Positions 1-8,260 of a DNA stretch of 55,075 nt are shown here, piece by piece. The notes beneath the pieces are model-generated. The model was not told where the DNA came from. It searched no databases and saw only the letters and a program-made list of their open reading frames with translations. The translations under genes were made by a program, and so were the position numbers. This DNA comes from Christensenella sp. UBA7584 (GTDB taxonomy: Bacteria; Bacillota; Clostridia; Christensenellales; UBA1242). The stretch spans positions 1 through 55,075 of the forward strand of contig DLKQ01000017.1 of NCBI GenBank assembly GCA_002477805.1, given 5' to 3'. Within the stretch, counting starts at the first letter, position 1. Each line of letters begins with the position of its first letter.

Positions 1-186
1 CATAAACGAAAAATATAGTAATAAATGCACTTACTATTAACTAAAAATAAATACAAACCCTCAAACCAAAAGATAAAGTTGAAATTAAAACCCGCATTAA
101 CTAAATAACTAAAAGATAGACTATCATCAACTGAAACTATTTTATCAGCTATTGACGAAATAAATTTAAAATAGTGAAAATTAGAG

Positions 187-215
187 AAATAAATACTCAA
201 ACTGTATTTATTTTT
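187..215 (+). terminator. Rho-independent terminator-like hairpin
   Basis: A 10-bp stem (AAATAAATAC paired with GTATTTATTT) with a 7-nt loop is followed by a short T run on the plus strand. It probably ends a gene lying left of the window. Apart from this hairpin and the promoter before position 386, I see no gene in the AT-rich stretch 1-385. Confidence 0.45.
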
Positions 216-331
216 CATTTCTGACCTAAATATACAATTTCTAAAATCAATGTATGCTTTTGCTATTTTTACCCATTTTCCTTTTCTTAATTATATATAT
301 AAAAGATTTTAAAAAATTTTTGCAAAAAATG

Positions 332-360
332 TTAAACTTTTTGTAATTTTATGTTATAAT
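332..360 (+). promoter_or_regulatory. Sigma-A-type promoter for the 129-aa membrane protein gene
   Basis: TTAAAC (332-337) and TATAAT (355-360) are separated by 17 bp, close to the sigma-A consensus. The -10 lies 25 bp before the start codon, leaving room for the AAAGGAG ribosome binding site at 371. Confidence 0.6.
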
Positions 361-385
361 AAATAAAGTAAAAGGAGATGAAAAA

Positions 386-775
386 ATGGCAGAGAAAAAA
401 AGTGGCACAAGTTCGAAATCAACAACAGCAAAGAAAACTGCTCCAAAAAAGACAGAAGCCAAAAAAACTGAAACAAAAACAAGTACTAGCCAAAAATCAT
501 CAAGTAAAAAGACTTTTTGGGGACTAAACAAAATTAGTTTTTATACTATTGGTGCTGTAGCAATTTTGTATCTTATTTCAGCAATCTTGGCAGTTTGTGG
601 AGTTAGTCTAAAAGTTATTTCAGTGCTTCAAGGTGTTGCAACAGCAATTTTAATTTGCATTACAGCTTTTCTTGCTTGGAAATATGTAAGGCAAAAACAA
701 ACTGTATATAAAGTTCTATATTTTGTTTTACTTTTAGTTGTAATCCTTGGAATTATCCTTCCACTTGTTGTCTAA
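386..775 (+). CDS. Small membrane protein with Lys/Thr-rich cytoplasmic tail
   Basis: I do not recognise the family. The 129-residue product starts with about 44 low-complexity residues rich in Lys, Thr, Ser and Ala, with repeated KKT motifs. Three hydrophobic segments follow (about 52-72, 77-98 and 108-128). This predicts a basic, disordered tail on the cytoplasmic side and a small three-helix membrane domain; the tail could contact nucleic acid or acidic lipid, but that is speculation. The ATG start is supported by an AAAGGAG sequence 8-9 nt upstream and by a sigma-A-type promoter. A Rho-independent terminator directly after the stop shows that it is a monocistronic unit. No catalytic motif is visible. 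Confidence 0.75.
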   Translation: MAEKKSGTSSKSTTAKKTAPKKTEAKKTETKTSTSQKSSSKKTFWGLNKISFYTIGAVAILYLISAILAVCGVSLKVISVLQGVATAILICITAFLAWKYVRQKQTVYKVLYFVLLLVVILGIILPLVV

Positions 776-781
776 AAATTT

Positions 782-818
782 AAAAACACCCTGCATTTTA
801 AAAGCAAGGTGTTTTTTT
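782..818 (+). terminator. Rho-independent terminator
   Basis: AAAACACC...GGTGTTTT stem with inner TGC/GCA pairing and a T-rich 3' side, starting 6 nt after the stop codon of the 129-aa gene. Confidence 0.8.
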
Positions 819-914
819 GTAATAGAACCTTTAAGACAAATTGGGTCTTTACTAGATTGGACACAAAAAGGGTAAGTTATTAAAAAATTAGTATGTAGCA
901 AAAGTAATTACATA

Positions 915-944
915 AAAATCACTAGTATATCTAGTGATTTTTCA
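915..944. terminator. Bidirectional terminator-like hairpin in a gene-free stretch
   Basis: Near-perfect inverted repeat AAAATCACTAG / CTAGTGATTTT with a 5-nt loop and A/T runs on both sides, so it could stop transcription from either strand. It lies between the preceding gene's terminator and tRNA-Arg. No ORF is visible between 819 and 1080. Confidence 0.5.
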
Positions 945-1080
945 TAATAGAAACATTATATGGTGTAAGTTTAGTTCATAAACATAGTTACCTCTTTTCC
1001 ACTATTTTTTGAAAATATATAAAGATTGCAAAAGACAAATCTTTTAAAAAATCGTGAAAGGTTTTAGGACATTCGTGAAA

Positions 1081-1104
1081 GAAAAAGAGAGGCAAAAGCC
1101 TCTG
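1081..1104 (-). terminator. Terminator of tRNA-Arg(ACG)
   Basis: On the minus strand, a hairpin AGAGGC-TTTT-GCCTCT is followed by CTTTTTC, 27 nt beyond the 3' CCA end of tRNA-Arg. Confidence 0.75.
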
Positions 1105-1130
1105 AGTACTCCCTAAAATAAAGGGAAATG

Positions 1131-1207
1131 TGGTGCGCCGTAAGGAGTTCGAATCCCTAACCTTTGGTTCCGTAGACCAACGCTCTATCCAGTTGAGCTA
1201 ACAGCGC
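1131..1207 (-). tRNA. tRNA-Arg (anticodon ACG)
   Basis: The complete cloverleaf reads on the minus strand. The acceptor stem GCGCTGT pairs with ACGGCGC, the D-stem is GCTC/GAGC, the anticodon stem TTGGT/ACCAA carries the loop CTACGGA, and the T-arm contains TTCGAAC. CCA is encoded. Anticodon ACG reads CGN codons after the A34-to-inosine edit made by TadA. A degraded second copy lies just upstream at 1246-1303. Confidence 0.93.
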
Positions 1208-1245
1208 ATATAATAAATTTTTGAATGAGAATTTATAAACTCAAT

Positions 1246-1303
1246 ATGCGAAACGGAAGTCAGTAATCTATTCCATAGACCAACTCTCTATCCAACTAAC
1301 CGC
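1246..1303 (-). pseudogene. Decayed tandem copy of tRNA-Arg(ACG)
   Basis: The minus strand keeps GGATAGAG, GTTGGTCTA and GGAA from the neighbouring tRNA-Arg, and ends in a remnant of the acceptor stem. The D-arm is shortened, the anticodon changed to ATG and the T-arm lost. The AT-rich sequence preceding the gene (ATATAATAAATTTT) is also duplicated, so the event looks like a tandem duplication followed by decay. It cannot fold as a tRNA. Confidence 0.7.
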
Positions 1304-1906
1304 AAATATAATAAATTTTAAATTCTAGTTGTTTTCAAGAATATTTGGTAACTAAGCAAAATCAGTAATTAAAAAAATATATTCATAAAATATAGAAAGA
1401 TTAGGAGTGAGTTAATCAATCTATTTTTATAAATACTCGTATATTATAATGCATTTTATTTTAAAATGCAAGCAAATTTGATAAAAAAATCAAAAATTTT
1501 TAAAAACTTTTTAAACTGGTTAATATCTAATTATTTAGGTTTGTAAAAAGTACATTATTATTTAAAATAGAGACCTTTTTAAATTGAATTACCAAAAATT
1601 GTTATTTTTATGTTTTATAAAAATTTTATAATGTCCTTCTTCTTTTCATTAATATAAAATAGGCAATTTTAGGCTAAAAGTCGTCACATATTTTCAAATC
1701 ATAGAAAGCAAATAATGTTTCATCTACTTTATTTGTTGCTTTCTTTTGTTATTATTGGAATTATAATATGTAGCTATGTATAAAGAATAATAATCATAAT
1801 GAGTTTTTTTCACCTTGTTTTGTGAGCAAAATTCTTTATTAGTCATATAACATTTATATGTCTATATTTTTTATTTTAATAAAACTAAAAAATCTTGTGT
1901 AATTGC
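1304..1906. other. Gene-free AT-rich intergenic stretch with an orphan hairpin
   Basis: No credible ORF is seen on either strand. The only structure is a hairpin at 1703-1747 (AGAAAGC...GCTTTCT, with AAATA/TATTT inside) followed by TTTTG on the plus strand. It resembles a terminator, but no gene precedes it. It could end an unannotated small RNA or be the remnant of a lost gene. Confidence 0.4.
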
Positions 1907-1935
1907 TTGACTTTTTAAAAAAGAAATATTAGAAT
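1907..1935 (+). promoter_or_regulatory. Sigma-A-type promoter for the lipoprotein gene
   Basis: TTGACT (1907-1912), a 17-bp spacer and TAGAAT (1930-1935). The start codon is 28 bp further on. Confidence 0.7.
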
Positions 1936-1963
1936 GAAAATATAAAATAAAGGAGATTTGAAA

Positions 1964-2878
1964 ATGGCAAAAGTTAAAACATTTTTTAAAGCGTTTCTTA
2001 TGATGCTATTAGTACTTCCTGTTATGCTAGTGTTTACTGCTTGTGGAAGCCAACTTGACCAAGAAGCTGACTGTAAAACAACAGGAAAATTTACTGCTTC
2101 GGATATGACTTCGTTTGAAAACACCCTAAGCACAAATGAACAAAATGCTACATCTTTCGGAGGAGATGCTGGTTACCGCCTTACAATGAAGATGACAGCA
2201 AATGGTTCACTTTTGGATCAGAATTATAGTATGTCTATGTACGGAAACGTTATTGCTAAAAACTTGGCAGAAGTAGGCAAAGAAGAAATGGCTGCAAAAT
2301 TGACAATGGAGATAAACACTCTTCAAATGTCAGGAAAAGCAACTCAAGAAGCTTTCCTTAAAGACCAAAAAATTTATATTCACGTTCTACCAACAACTAT
2401 AACTGCTGGCAGTGTGAAAACTGAGATTGCAGACACAAAAGTAGTTATTAACTCAGCTGAATATGCTACTCCAGACTATGTTTTTGGTCAACTTAACGCA
2501 GTTCAAGATGGTTTGACAGACGTTGAAAGTGTTTTGGCTCTTGTAAAGGAAAACGCTAATGACGCAACTGTTGAAATTGTAAACAACAAAGACAAACAAT
2601 ACAAAATCACATTTAATAATCAAGTTGCTGGACTTACAAATGTTGTTATGTACTTCAACTTTAAACAAGACACTGACGGAAAAGACAACCTTTTCTCGCT
2701 CAAAGTTGAAGCTGACTACACAACAGAAATGGGTACTGGTGCTACTGATGAAAGTGTTCCAATTGAAATGAGTGGAAAAATCTCATTCACACTTCAAGGA
2801 TTTGGTGGGGACATTCAATACCCAGTTCTTACAAGTGGTTGGACAGCATCTGATGAAGCTCCAAATTTATTCGGTTAA
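1964..2878 (+). CDS. Secreted lipoprotein of unknown function
   Basis: The 304-residue product has a basic N-terminus, a hydrophobic stretch and a lipobox (V-F-T-A-C, Cys27). It should be lipidated, cleaved by signal peptidase II and held on the outer face of the membrane. The mature part is Thr/Lys-rich and looks beta-rich, without a catalytic motif I recognise; a LolA/LppX-like sheet fold is possible but unproven. The frame extends upstream to a TTG at 1958, but the ATG at 1964 lies 8 nt after AAGGAG and is preferred. It is transcribed alone, from a TTGACT-17-TAGAAT promoter to a terminator at 2924. Its signal sequence resembles that of the giant lipoprotein at 23068. Confidence 0.8.
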   Translation: MAKVKTFFKAFLMMLLVLPVMLVFTACGSQLDQEADCKTTGKFTASDMTSFENTLSTNEQNATSFGGDAGYRLTMKMTANGSLLDQNYSMSMYGNVIAKNLAEVGKEEMAAKLTMEINTLQMSGKATQEAFLKDQKIYIHVLPTTITAGSVKTEIADTKVVINSAEYATPDYVFGQLNAVQDGLTDVESVLALVKENANDATVEIVNNKDKQYKITFNNQVAGLTNVVMYFNFKQDTDGKDNLFSLKVEADYTTEMGTGATDESVPIEMSGKISFTLQGFGGDIQYPVLTSGWTASDEAPNLFG

Positions 2879-2923
2879 TTTGTTAAGGTAAGAAAATAAT
2901 TTAAAATTGAATACTCTTAAAAT

Positions 2924-2952
2924 AAAAAGAAGCTTAAAATAGCTTCTTTTTT
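2924..2952 (+). terminator. Rho-independent terminator
   Basis: AAAAAGAAGCT-TAAAAT-AGCTTCTTTTTT, 45 nt after the lipoprotein stop codon. Confidence 0.85.
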
Positions 2953-3275
2953 GATTCAAGATGAGGATAATCCATAGTTGTGTTCGCTTGAATAACTAGT
3001 CCCGATTGCGTTCCATTCATTATTGTGAGTATTCCTAACTTTTTCATTTTTTCATAAAAAGCCATAACAAACTTGACTAATTTATCGCAAAATAGCAAGC
3101 GCACATACTATTTTAGTTATCAGTTTACAATCCAACCTTTTTGCACAACTTATGGATTCCACATTTTGGGGGGTAGATAGAGGAATGTAACTGCTTTAAA
3201 ACTGCCAATAAAAATTTCTATGTGTAAGATAATGGGAGTTTGATTTTATAATGTAAGTTGATATGTGGTCTATAT
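2953..3275. other. Intergenic region with a possible decayed ORF on the minus strand
   Basis: No intact gene. A minus-strand open frame (2934-3107, about 57 codons) has protein-like composition (includes FVMAFYEKMKKLGILTIMNG) but no ribosome binding site, and it runs through the preceding gene's terminator. It could be a gene remnant or chance. Confidence 0.2.
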
Positions 3276-3306
3276 AGAAAAAACTTCCGTATTGGAAGTT
3301 TTTTCT
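3276..3306 (-). terminator. Terminator of the lysS-serS operon
   Basis: Inverted repeat AGAAAAAACTTCC-GTATT-GGAAGTTTTTTCT abuts the serS stop codon. The minus-strand T run supports termination of the synthetase operon; it could also work on the plus strand. Confidence 0.8.
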
Positions 3307-3307
3307 A

Positions 3308-4594
3308 TTATTTTACAGGAACAAGTTTTGTTTTTCCACCCATATATGGTTGCAATACTTTTGGAATATTTACTGTGCCATCTTCGCAATAGTTGTTTTC
3401 AAGTAGGGCAATGAGTGCTCTAGTTGATGCTAGTACAGTATTATTTAAAGTGTGAGGGTAGTAATTTCCATTTTCGCCCTTGACTCTAATTCCAAGTCTC
3501 CTTGCTTGAGCATCGCCAAGAGTTGAGCAAGAAGCAACTTCAAAGTACTTTTTCTGTCTTGGGCTCCAAGCTTCTACATCGCAAGATTTCACTTTTAAAT
3601 CAGCCAAGTCGCCCGAGCAACATTCTAATGTTCTCACTGGAATATCAAGGTTTCTAAAAATTTGGACAGTGTATGAGAGCATTTCTTCATAAAATTTCAT
3701 TGAGTCTTGTGGCTTGCAAATGACAATCATTTCTTGCTTTTCAAACTGGTGAACACGATATATTCCGCGTTCTTCAATTCCGTGCGCACCGACTTCTTTT
3801 CTAAAACAAGCACTATAAGAGGTGAGTCTTAGTGGAAGTTCGGATTCTTTTATAATCTGACCTTTAAATTTTCCTATCATACTGTGTTCACTTGTACCGA
3901 TGAGGTAAAGGTCCTCTCCCTCGATTTTGTACATCATTGCGTCCATTTCAGCAAAACTCATTACGCCAGTTACAACATCGCCACGAATCATCATAGGCGG
4001 GAGTGCATAAATAAACCCTTTGTCTATCATAAAGTCTCTAGCATATGCTATCATAGCACTTACAAGTCTTGCACTATCGCCTAAAAGGTAATAAAAACCA
4101 TTTCCACTTGTTCGGCCAGCGCTTTCTTTGTCTAGACCACAAAAGCTTTCCAAAATATCTGCGTTGTAAGGTATTTCATAACTTGGTACTTTTGGTTCTC
4201 CAAACTTTTCATTTTCAACATTTTCGCTATCATCTTTTCCGATAGGAACGCTTGAGTCCATAATATTAGGAATAACCATCATTCTTTCTTTTATTTTTTT
4301 GCTTAGGTCATCAAGCAAGATTTCTTTTGTCTCAATTTGGTTATTAATTTCTCCCACTTGTGCCTTTATAGCATCAGCACCTGTGAAATTCTTTTCACGC
4401 ATACATTTTCCAACTTCATCACTAAGTGTGTTACGCTTGTTGCGGAGCTCGTCTGTTTCTTGTTTGAGTTGTTTAGCTCTTTCATCAAACTCTTTTACTT
4501 CATCGACTAAAACAAGTTTTTCATCTTGAAACTTGTTTTTTATGTTTTGTTTAACAAGTTCTGGGTTTGTTCGTATTAGATTTATATCAATCAT
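3308..4594 (-). CDS. serS: Seryl-tRNA synthetase
   Basis: Cytoplasmic class II synthetase that activates serine with ATP and loads it onto tRNA-Ser. The 428 residues match the usual length. The N-terminal about 110 residues form the long helical coiled-coil arm that grips the tRNA-Ser variable arm. The catalytic core then shows motif 2 (ACFRKEVGAHG... followed by RVHQFEKQE) and motif 3 (NTVLASTRALIALLENN). The C-terminus ends with the family-typical VLQPYMGG. Motif 3 has ASTR where many bacterial enzymes carry a G-x-G-x-x-x-x-R pattern; the key Arg is kept. AGGAG lies 8 nt before the ATG, inside the end of lysS, and only 9 bp separate the genes, so the two are co-transcribed. tRNA-Ser(TGA) is at 54524. 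Confidence 0.97.
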   Translation of the reverse strand: MIDINLIRTNPELVKQNIKNKFQDEKLVLVDEVKEFDERAKQLKQETDELRNKRNTLSDEVGKCMREKNFTGADAIKAQVGEINNQIETKEILLDDLSKKIKERMMVIPNIMDSSVPIGKDDSENVENEKFGEPKVPSYEIPYNADILESFCGLDKESAGRTSGNGFYYLLGDSARLVSAMIAYARDFMIDKGFIYALPPMMIRGDVVTGVMSFAEMDAMMYKIEGEDLYLIGTSEHSMIGKFKGQIIKESELPLRLTSYSACFRKEVGAHGIEERGIYRVHQFEKQEMIVICKPQDSMKFYEEMLSYTVQIFRNLDIPVRTLECCSGDLADLKVKSCDVEAWSPRQKKYFEVASCSTLGDAQARRLGIRVKGENGNYYPHTLNNTVLASTRALIALLENNYCEDGTVNIPKVLQPYMGGKTKLVPVK

Positions 4595-4603
4595 ATTTTT
4601 CTC

Positions 4604-6160
4604 CTAGAATTTTAATAATTTCAAAAGCTCTGTTTTATCTACCGCTGTTAAAAATAGATATAGTCTTGGCCCTTTTGTTTTTCCAAGTAGCAAGTTGTAC
4701 ACAATTTCAAAAAATCTTTTTTGCCTTGTTTTCTCTGGCTCACCATTAAGTTTTGGAATGTCGTAAAGCAAGCTTTGCATTTCTTCAATAGACAAGCTTT
4801 CGTTTTCTATTTTGTCTGAAAGTGTTTTAACCCAATTTTTCTCTTCTTCATTAAGCAAGCTGAAAAATTCTGAATTTTTTTCTGGTAAAAGTTTTACGAT
4901 TTGGTCAGGGCAGTAATTCTGTAGCCAGTAGGTTATTCTCTCAAATCTTGGCCTAATTTGTTCTTTTGTGTAGTTTTGACCAATTTTGTTAAGAACAAAA
5001 GTTAGCATATCAAGGTCAAAGTTTACGATTGGAGCAAACGAAGCAATTAGTGTGGCATCAACTGGGCAGAATTTGCTTTCGTCAGTGTTAGAAAGGGCTA
5101 GCTCCATAATTCGTTTTACAATTTCATCACATTCGCCCGACTTGTATTCTGTGTACATACGGTCAAATTCGTGGTATGTTCTAAGCACATCACTATCTAG
5201 TGCAATATCAAAGCTTTTTTCTGGTAAAAACCTTGTAAACATCCAAAGCAAAATTTGTGGCTCATAAATTTTTAAAAGCGTGCCTGGTGTCATATCTGTT
5301 CCTGATGAACTGCTGATTTTTTTGGTCTGACCTTTTAGGTTTACAAAGTCGTACATACGGTACATTGGTGGTTCATTGTTAAAAATCTTTCGAGCAATTT
5401 CACTTGAAACTTGGTAGCTTCCACCTTGGCTAGAATGGTCTCTTCCGCCTGGTTCAAACATTACTTTTTCAACACCCCAACGCATTGGCCAGTCAACTTT
5501 CCAAGGTAGTTTTACCATATGAAAAGTGTTTAAATCAACAGTGTTTTGGTGCCCACATTTACACTGATAGGTTACTTTTGTGCAGTCATCACTTGTGGAT
5601 AATACTTTTGTAAAGTCGTGTCCACATTTTTCACAATAAATTTGGATTGGATAAAAGTTTTCTCGCTCTTCGTCATTTGCTTCTTGAGTTTTAAAACTCA
5701 TTTCGATGTCGTAAATTTCTTTTCTATGTTTGAGGGCGTGAATAATACCTTCTTTATATCTTCCGCTTTTATACTGCTCGGATTGAAAAATAAATTCCGC
5801 GTCAATGCCCATTTCTTTTACGGAATTCATCATAGGTACTTCAAAAGTTTTTTCAAAGTTTTTTTCTTCTCCAAATGGTGCAGGAATTTCACTATAAGGC
5901 ATTCCTATATAGTCCGTAAAATTTTCGGGGAGTAGCGATGACACTTTTCTAAGTCTGTCAAAACTATCCCAACTGTAAATAAATCGCACTTTTTTTCCCA
6001 TATCTCTAAGTGCTTTTACCACAAAATAAGTTGTAATAACTTCTCTAAAGTTTCCTATGTGAACAGGCCCTGATGGACTTATTCCACTTGCGCAAGTGTA
6101 CACCTCGGCATTTGGGTGCTTTTCTATCAATTTTTTCGCTGTTTCATCTGCCCAATGCAT
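4604..6160 (-). CDS. lysS: Class I lysyl-tRNA synthetase
   Basis: Charges tRNA-Lys with lysine. This is the class I enzyme, not the usual bacterial class II form: the N-terminus has the HIGH signature (PSGPVHIGNFRE, HIGN at 34-37), and the KMSKS-like loop reads KKISSSSG near residue 283. Between them is a zinc-ribbon-like insert with CEKCGH and CKCGH. The length of 518 fits the class I family, which is typical of archaea and occurs patchily in bacteria (spirochaetes, alphaproteobacteria, some others). The ATG follows AAGGAG, and a TTGACT-17-TAAAAT promoter lies 31 bp upstream. The leader is too short for a T-box. It is the first gene of the lysS-serS operon. Confidence 0.95.
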   Translation of the reverse strand: MHWADETAKKLIEKHPNAEVYTCASGISPSGPVHIGNFREVITTYFVVKALRDMGKKVRFIYSWDSFDRLRKVSSLLPENFTDYIGMPYSEIPAPFGEEKNFEKTFEVPMMNSVKEMGIDAEFIFQSEQYKSGRYKEGIIHALKHRKEIYDIEMSFKTQEANDEERENFYPIQIYCEKCGHDFTKVLSTSDDCTKVTYQCKCGHQNTVDLNTFHMVKLPWKVDWPMRWGVEKVMFEPGGRDHSSQGGSYQVSSEIARKIFNNEPPMYRMYDFVNLKGQTKKISSSSGTDMTPGTLLKIYEPQILLWMFTRFLPEKSFDIALDSDVLRTYHEFDRMYTEYKSGECDEIVKRIMELALSNTDESKFCPVDATLIASFAPIVNFDLDMLTFVLNKIGQNYTKEQIRPRFERITYWLQNYCPDQIVKLLPEKNSEFFSLLNEEEKNWVKTLSDKIENESLSIEEMQSLLYDIPKLNGEPEKTRQKRFFEIVYNLLLGKTKGPRLYLFLTAVDKTELLKLLKF

Positions 6161-6190
6161 AATCTAAATCTCCTTAAGTAAATATAAAAT

Positions 6191-6219
6191 ATTTTATCCA
6201 TTTTTTAGCAAAAAGTCAA
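6191..6219 (-). promoter_or_regulatory. Sigma-A-type promoter of lysS-serS
   Basis: On the minus strand, TTGACT (6219-6214), a 17-bp spacer and TAAAAT (6196-6191). It lies divergent to the promoter of the 6332 gene. Confidence 0.75.
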
Positions 6220-6331
6220 TGTTATTGGCACAAAATTACTTTAAACGCACTAAAAAGAAATAAATTTTCTAAAAATATCTAGCAAATTTGGGAATTTTGT
6301 GTTAGAATATTCTTAAAAAGAGGAGATAGAG

Positions 6332-6676
6332 ATGACACGGAAAGATTTTTACGCCTATGCAAAAAAATATGGAATTGCGGTTTTGATTGCAATACCTGTT
6401 TTAATTGGAATTAATCTTTTGATGTCTGGAAAGGTTTCTATGACTATTATGGTTGTAATCAACTGTATCATTCTTTTGTGCTTTTATGTTATTACGCTTT
6501 ATTTAGCTGATGTACTTAAACGTAGAACCGCCAAAAAGCGTGCTGAGTTTGTAGCAAAAAAGGAAAAAGAGGCACAAGATCAGCAAGCACAGGAATTTAG
6601 TGATGTGCAAGAATTTAAGCAAAAAATAAAGCAAAAACAAAAGAAAAATTATCCAAGCACAAAAAGGAAAAAATAA
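6332..6676 (+). CDS. Small two-helix membrane protein upstream of dnaB
   Basis: A 114-residue protein of no family I recognise. Two hydrophobic segments (about 13-31 and 35-58) are followed by a charged, Lys/Gln-rich tail of about 55 residues, probably cytoplasmic and coiled-coil-like (many EAQDQQAQEF- and KQKQK-type runs). GAGGAGA precedes the ATG by 7 nt. A TG-extended -10 (TGTTAGAAT, 6300-6308) is a plausible promoter without a clear -35. dnaB starts 13 bp after its stop, so the genes are likely co-transcribed. In many Firmicutes the gene before dnaB is rplI, which is absent here. No function can be assigned. Confidence 0.8.
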   Translation: MTRKDFYAYAKKYGIAVLIAIPVLIGINLLMSGKVSMTIMVVINCIILLCFYVITLYLADVLKRRTAKKRAEFVAKKEKEAQDQQAQEFSDVQEFKQKIKQKQKKNYPSTKRKK

Positions 6677-6689
6677 AAGGAAAAAGATT

Positions 6690-8195
6690 ATGGCAAAACA
6701 AGATATTTCAGCGCGAAAGTTGCCTCATAGTTTGGAAGCGGAACAAGCAGTTCTTGGCTGTGTCTTAATTGATCAAGATGCACCAGTTACGATTTTGAAC
6801 GAAATGACAAAAGATGATTTTTATACTGATTCGCATCGCAGTATCTTTAGTTGTATGCAAAATTTGTTCTTGCGAGGTCAAACTATTGATTATGTTTCGC
6901 TTCCAGATGAGTTAGAGCACGAAGGTTTATTAGAAAGTGTTGGTGGACTGAGTTATATTTCATCACTTACAAATATTGTTCCAAGTGCTGCAAATTTTAA
7001 GCAATATATGTCAATAGTAAAGCGAAATTCAACACTGAGGAAACTTATTTCTTCTAGCCAGCGTATTATAGACAAAGCGTATGATGCTGATTCTTCTGAA
7101 AATGTGTTGGGCTTTGCTGAAAGTGAAATTTATGGTATTGCTGAAAAGGGAGATAAAAGCAAGCTTGAACATATTAAAGACAGTTTAACCGAAGTTATGG
7201 ACAAGTTCAACAAGCTTGTTAAAGACCCAGATGCTCTGCAAGGAATACCAACGGGTTTTGTTGGCCTTGATAGGCTCACAAATGGTTTTCAAAATAGTGA
7301 CCTCATTTTGCTTGCTGCCCGCCCAGGTGTTGGTAAAACTTCTCTTGCGATGAATATTGTTTTGCATATGGCACTCAAAGAGCATAAAAGTTGTGCTGTG
7401 TTCTCGCTTGAAATGCCAAGAGTTCAGCTTGCACAAAGAGCTCTTTGCTCAGCTTCAAGAGTCAGTATGGAAAGAGCCCTTAAAGCTGAACTTGATGACA
7501 AAGAGTGGCGTAGGCTTTTTGAACAGGTAAAACTTATGTCCGAAGCAAAAATTTATATTGACGATTCTAGTATGAACACGCCTGGAGGAATTTTAAGTAA
7601 GTGTCGCCGAATTCAGCGTGAAAAAGGTTTGGATTTTGTAATGATTGATTATCTTCAACTTATGAGTACAGGGAAAAAAGTTGAAGGTAGGCAAAATGAA
7701 GTTAGTGAAATTTCTCGTAACTTAAAAATTTTAGCAAAAGAGTTAAATGTTCCTGTTTTGGTTTTAAGTCAGCTGAGTCGTGCAATTGAAAGCAGGAAAG
7801 GAAAAGACAAAAAACCAGTTCTAAGTGACCTTCGTGAAAGTGGTGCTATTGAGCAGGATGCAGACATTGTTATGTTCATTTACAAGCCTGATGAAGAAGA
7901 TGAAGAAACCGAAAAGAAGAAAAAAGATAGGCTTATGGAACTTGTGATTGCAAAGCACCGTAATGGACCTATTGGGGAAATTCCACTATTTTGGAAAGGT
8001 GATGTTACAACCTTTTATAATTTGGATAAAGATGCAAATAGTGCAAGTTTGGAAAAGTGTATTCCAAAAGTGGAAAAAAATTCGCAGGCGCTTGATTCAG
8101 CTATGGAAGGTGCTGATTTTGAGCACTTAGTACCCCCAGAAATGTCAGATAGTGAAGAATTTGTGCCAGATATATTTGATAATGATGAAGAATAA
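6690..8195 (+). CDS. dnaB: Replicative DNA helicase DnaB
   Basis: Hexameric 5'-to-3' helicase that unwinds the replication fork and recruits primase (the protein called DnaC in Bacillus). The N-terminal domain (about 10-115, beginning LPHSLEAEQAVLGC) is the DnaB_N helical domain. The RecA-like C-terminal domain carries Walker A (ARPGVGKTSLAMNI), a Walker B-like DYLQLM segment and the LSRAIESRKGKDKKPVLSDL region, in which GAIEQDAD follows. The 501 residues exceed the common length of about 440-470 because of a Glu/Lys insert (EEDEETEKKKKDR) and a strongly acidic tail; both are unlike the standard enzyme and may be protein-contact sites. The start has AAAGGAAA upstream. Confidence 0.96.
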   Translation: MAKQDISARKLPHSLEAEQAVLGCVLIDQDAPVTILNEMTKDDFYTDSHRSIFSCMQNLFLRGQTIDYVSLPDELEHEGLLESVGGLSYISSLTNIVPSAANFKQYMSIVKRNSTLRKLISSSQRIIDKAYDADSSENVLGFAESEIYGIAEKGDKSKLEHIKDSLTEVMDKFNKLVKDPDALQGIPTGFVGLDRLTNGFQNSDLILLAARPGVGKTSLAMNIVLHMALKEHKSCAVFSLEMPRVQLAQRALCSASRVSMERALKAELDDKEWRRLFEQVKLMSEAKIYIDDSSMNTPGGILSKCRRIQREKGLDFVMIDYLQLMSTGKKVEGRQNEVSEISRNLKILAKELNVPVLVLSQLSRAIESRKGKDKKPVLSDLRESGAIEQDADIVMFIYKPDEEDEETEKKKKDRLMELVIAKHRNGPIGEIPLFWKGDVTTFYNLDKDANSASLEKCIPKVEKNSQALDSAMEGADFEHLVPPEMSDSEEFVPDIFDNDEE

Positions 8196-8209
8196 TTATG
8201 CAAAAACTA

Positions 8210-8238
8210 TTTACATTTTATAAATTTTGTGTTACAAT
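8210..8238 (+). promoter_or_regulatory. Sigma-A-type promoter for the 170-aa gene
   Basis: TTTACA (8210-8215), a 17-bp spacer and TACAAT (8233-8238), directly after the dnaB stop. The gene is therefore an independent unit. Confidence 0.7.
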
Positions 8239-8260
8239 AAAAGCGTGAAGGAGAGTTAAT

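Noticed and set aside
6161..6331. T-box riboswitch before lysS (also considered before aspS and cysS)
   Set aside because: Leaders are short and I find no T-box sequence or specifier stem-loop.
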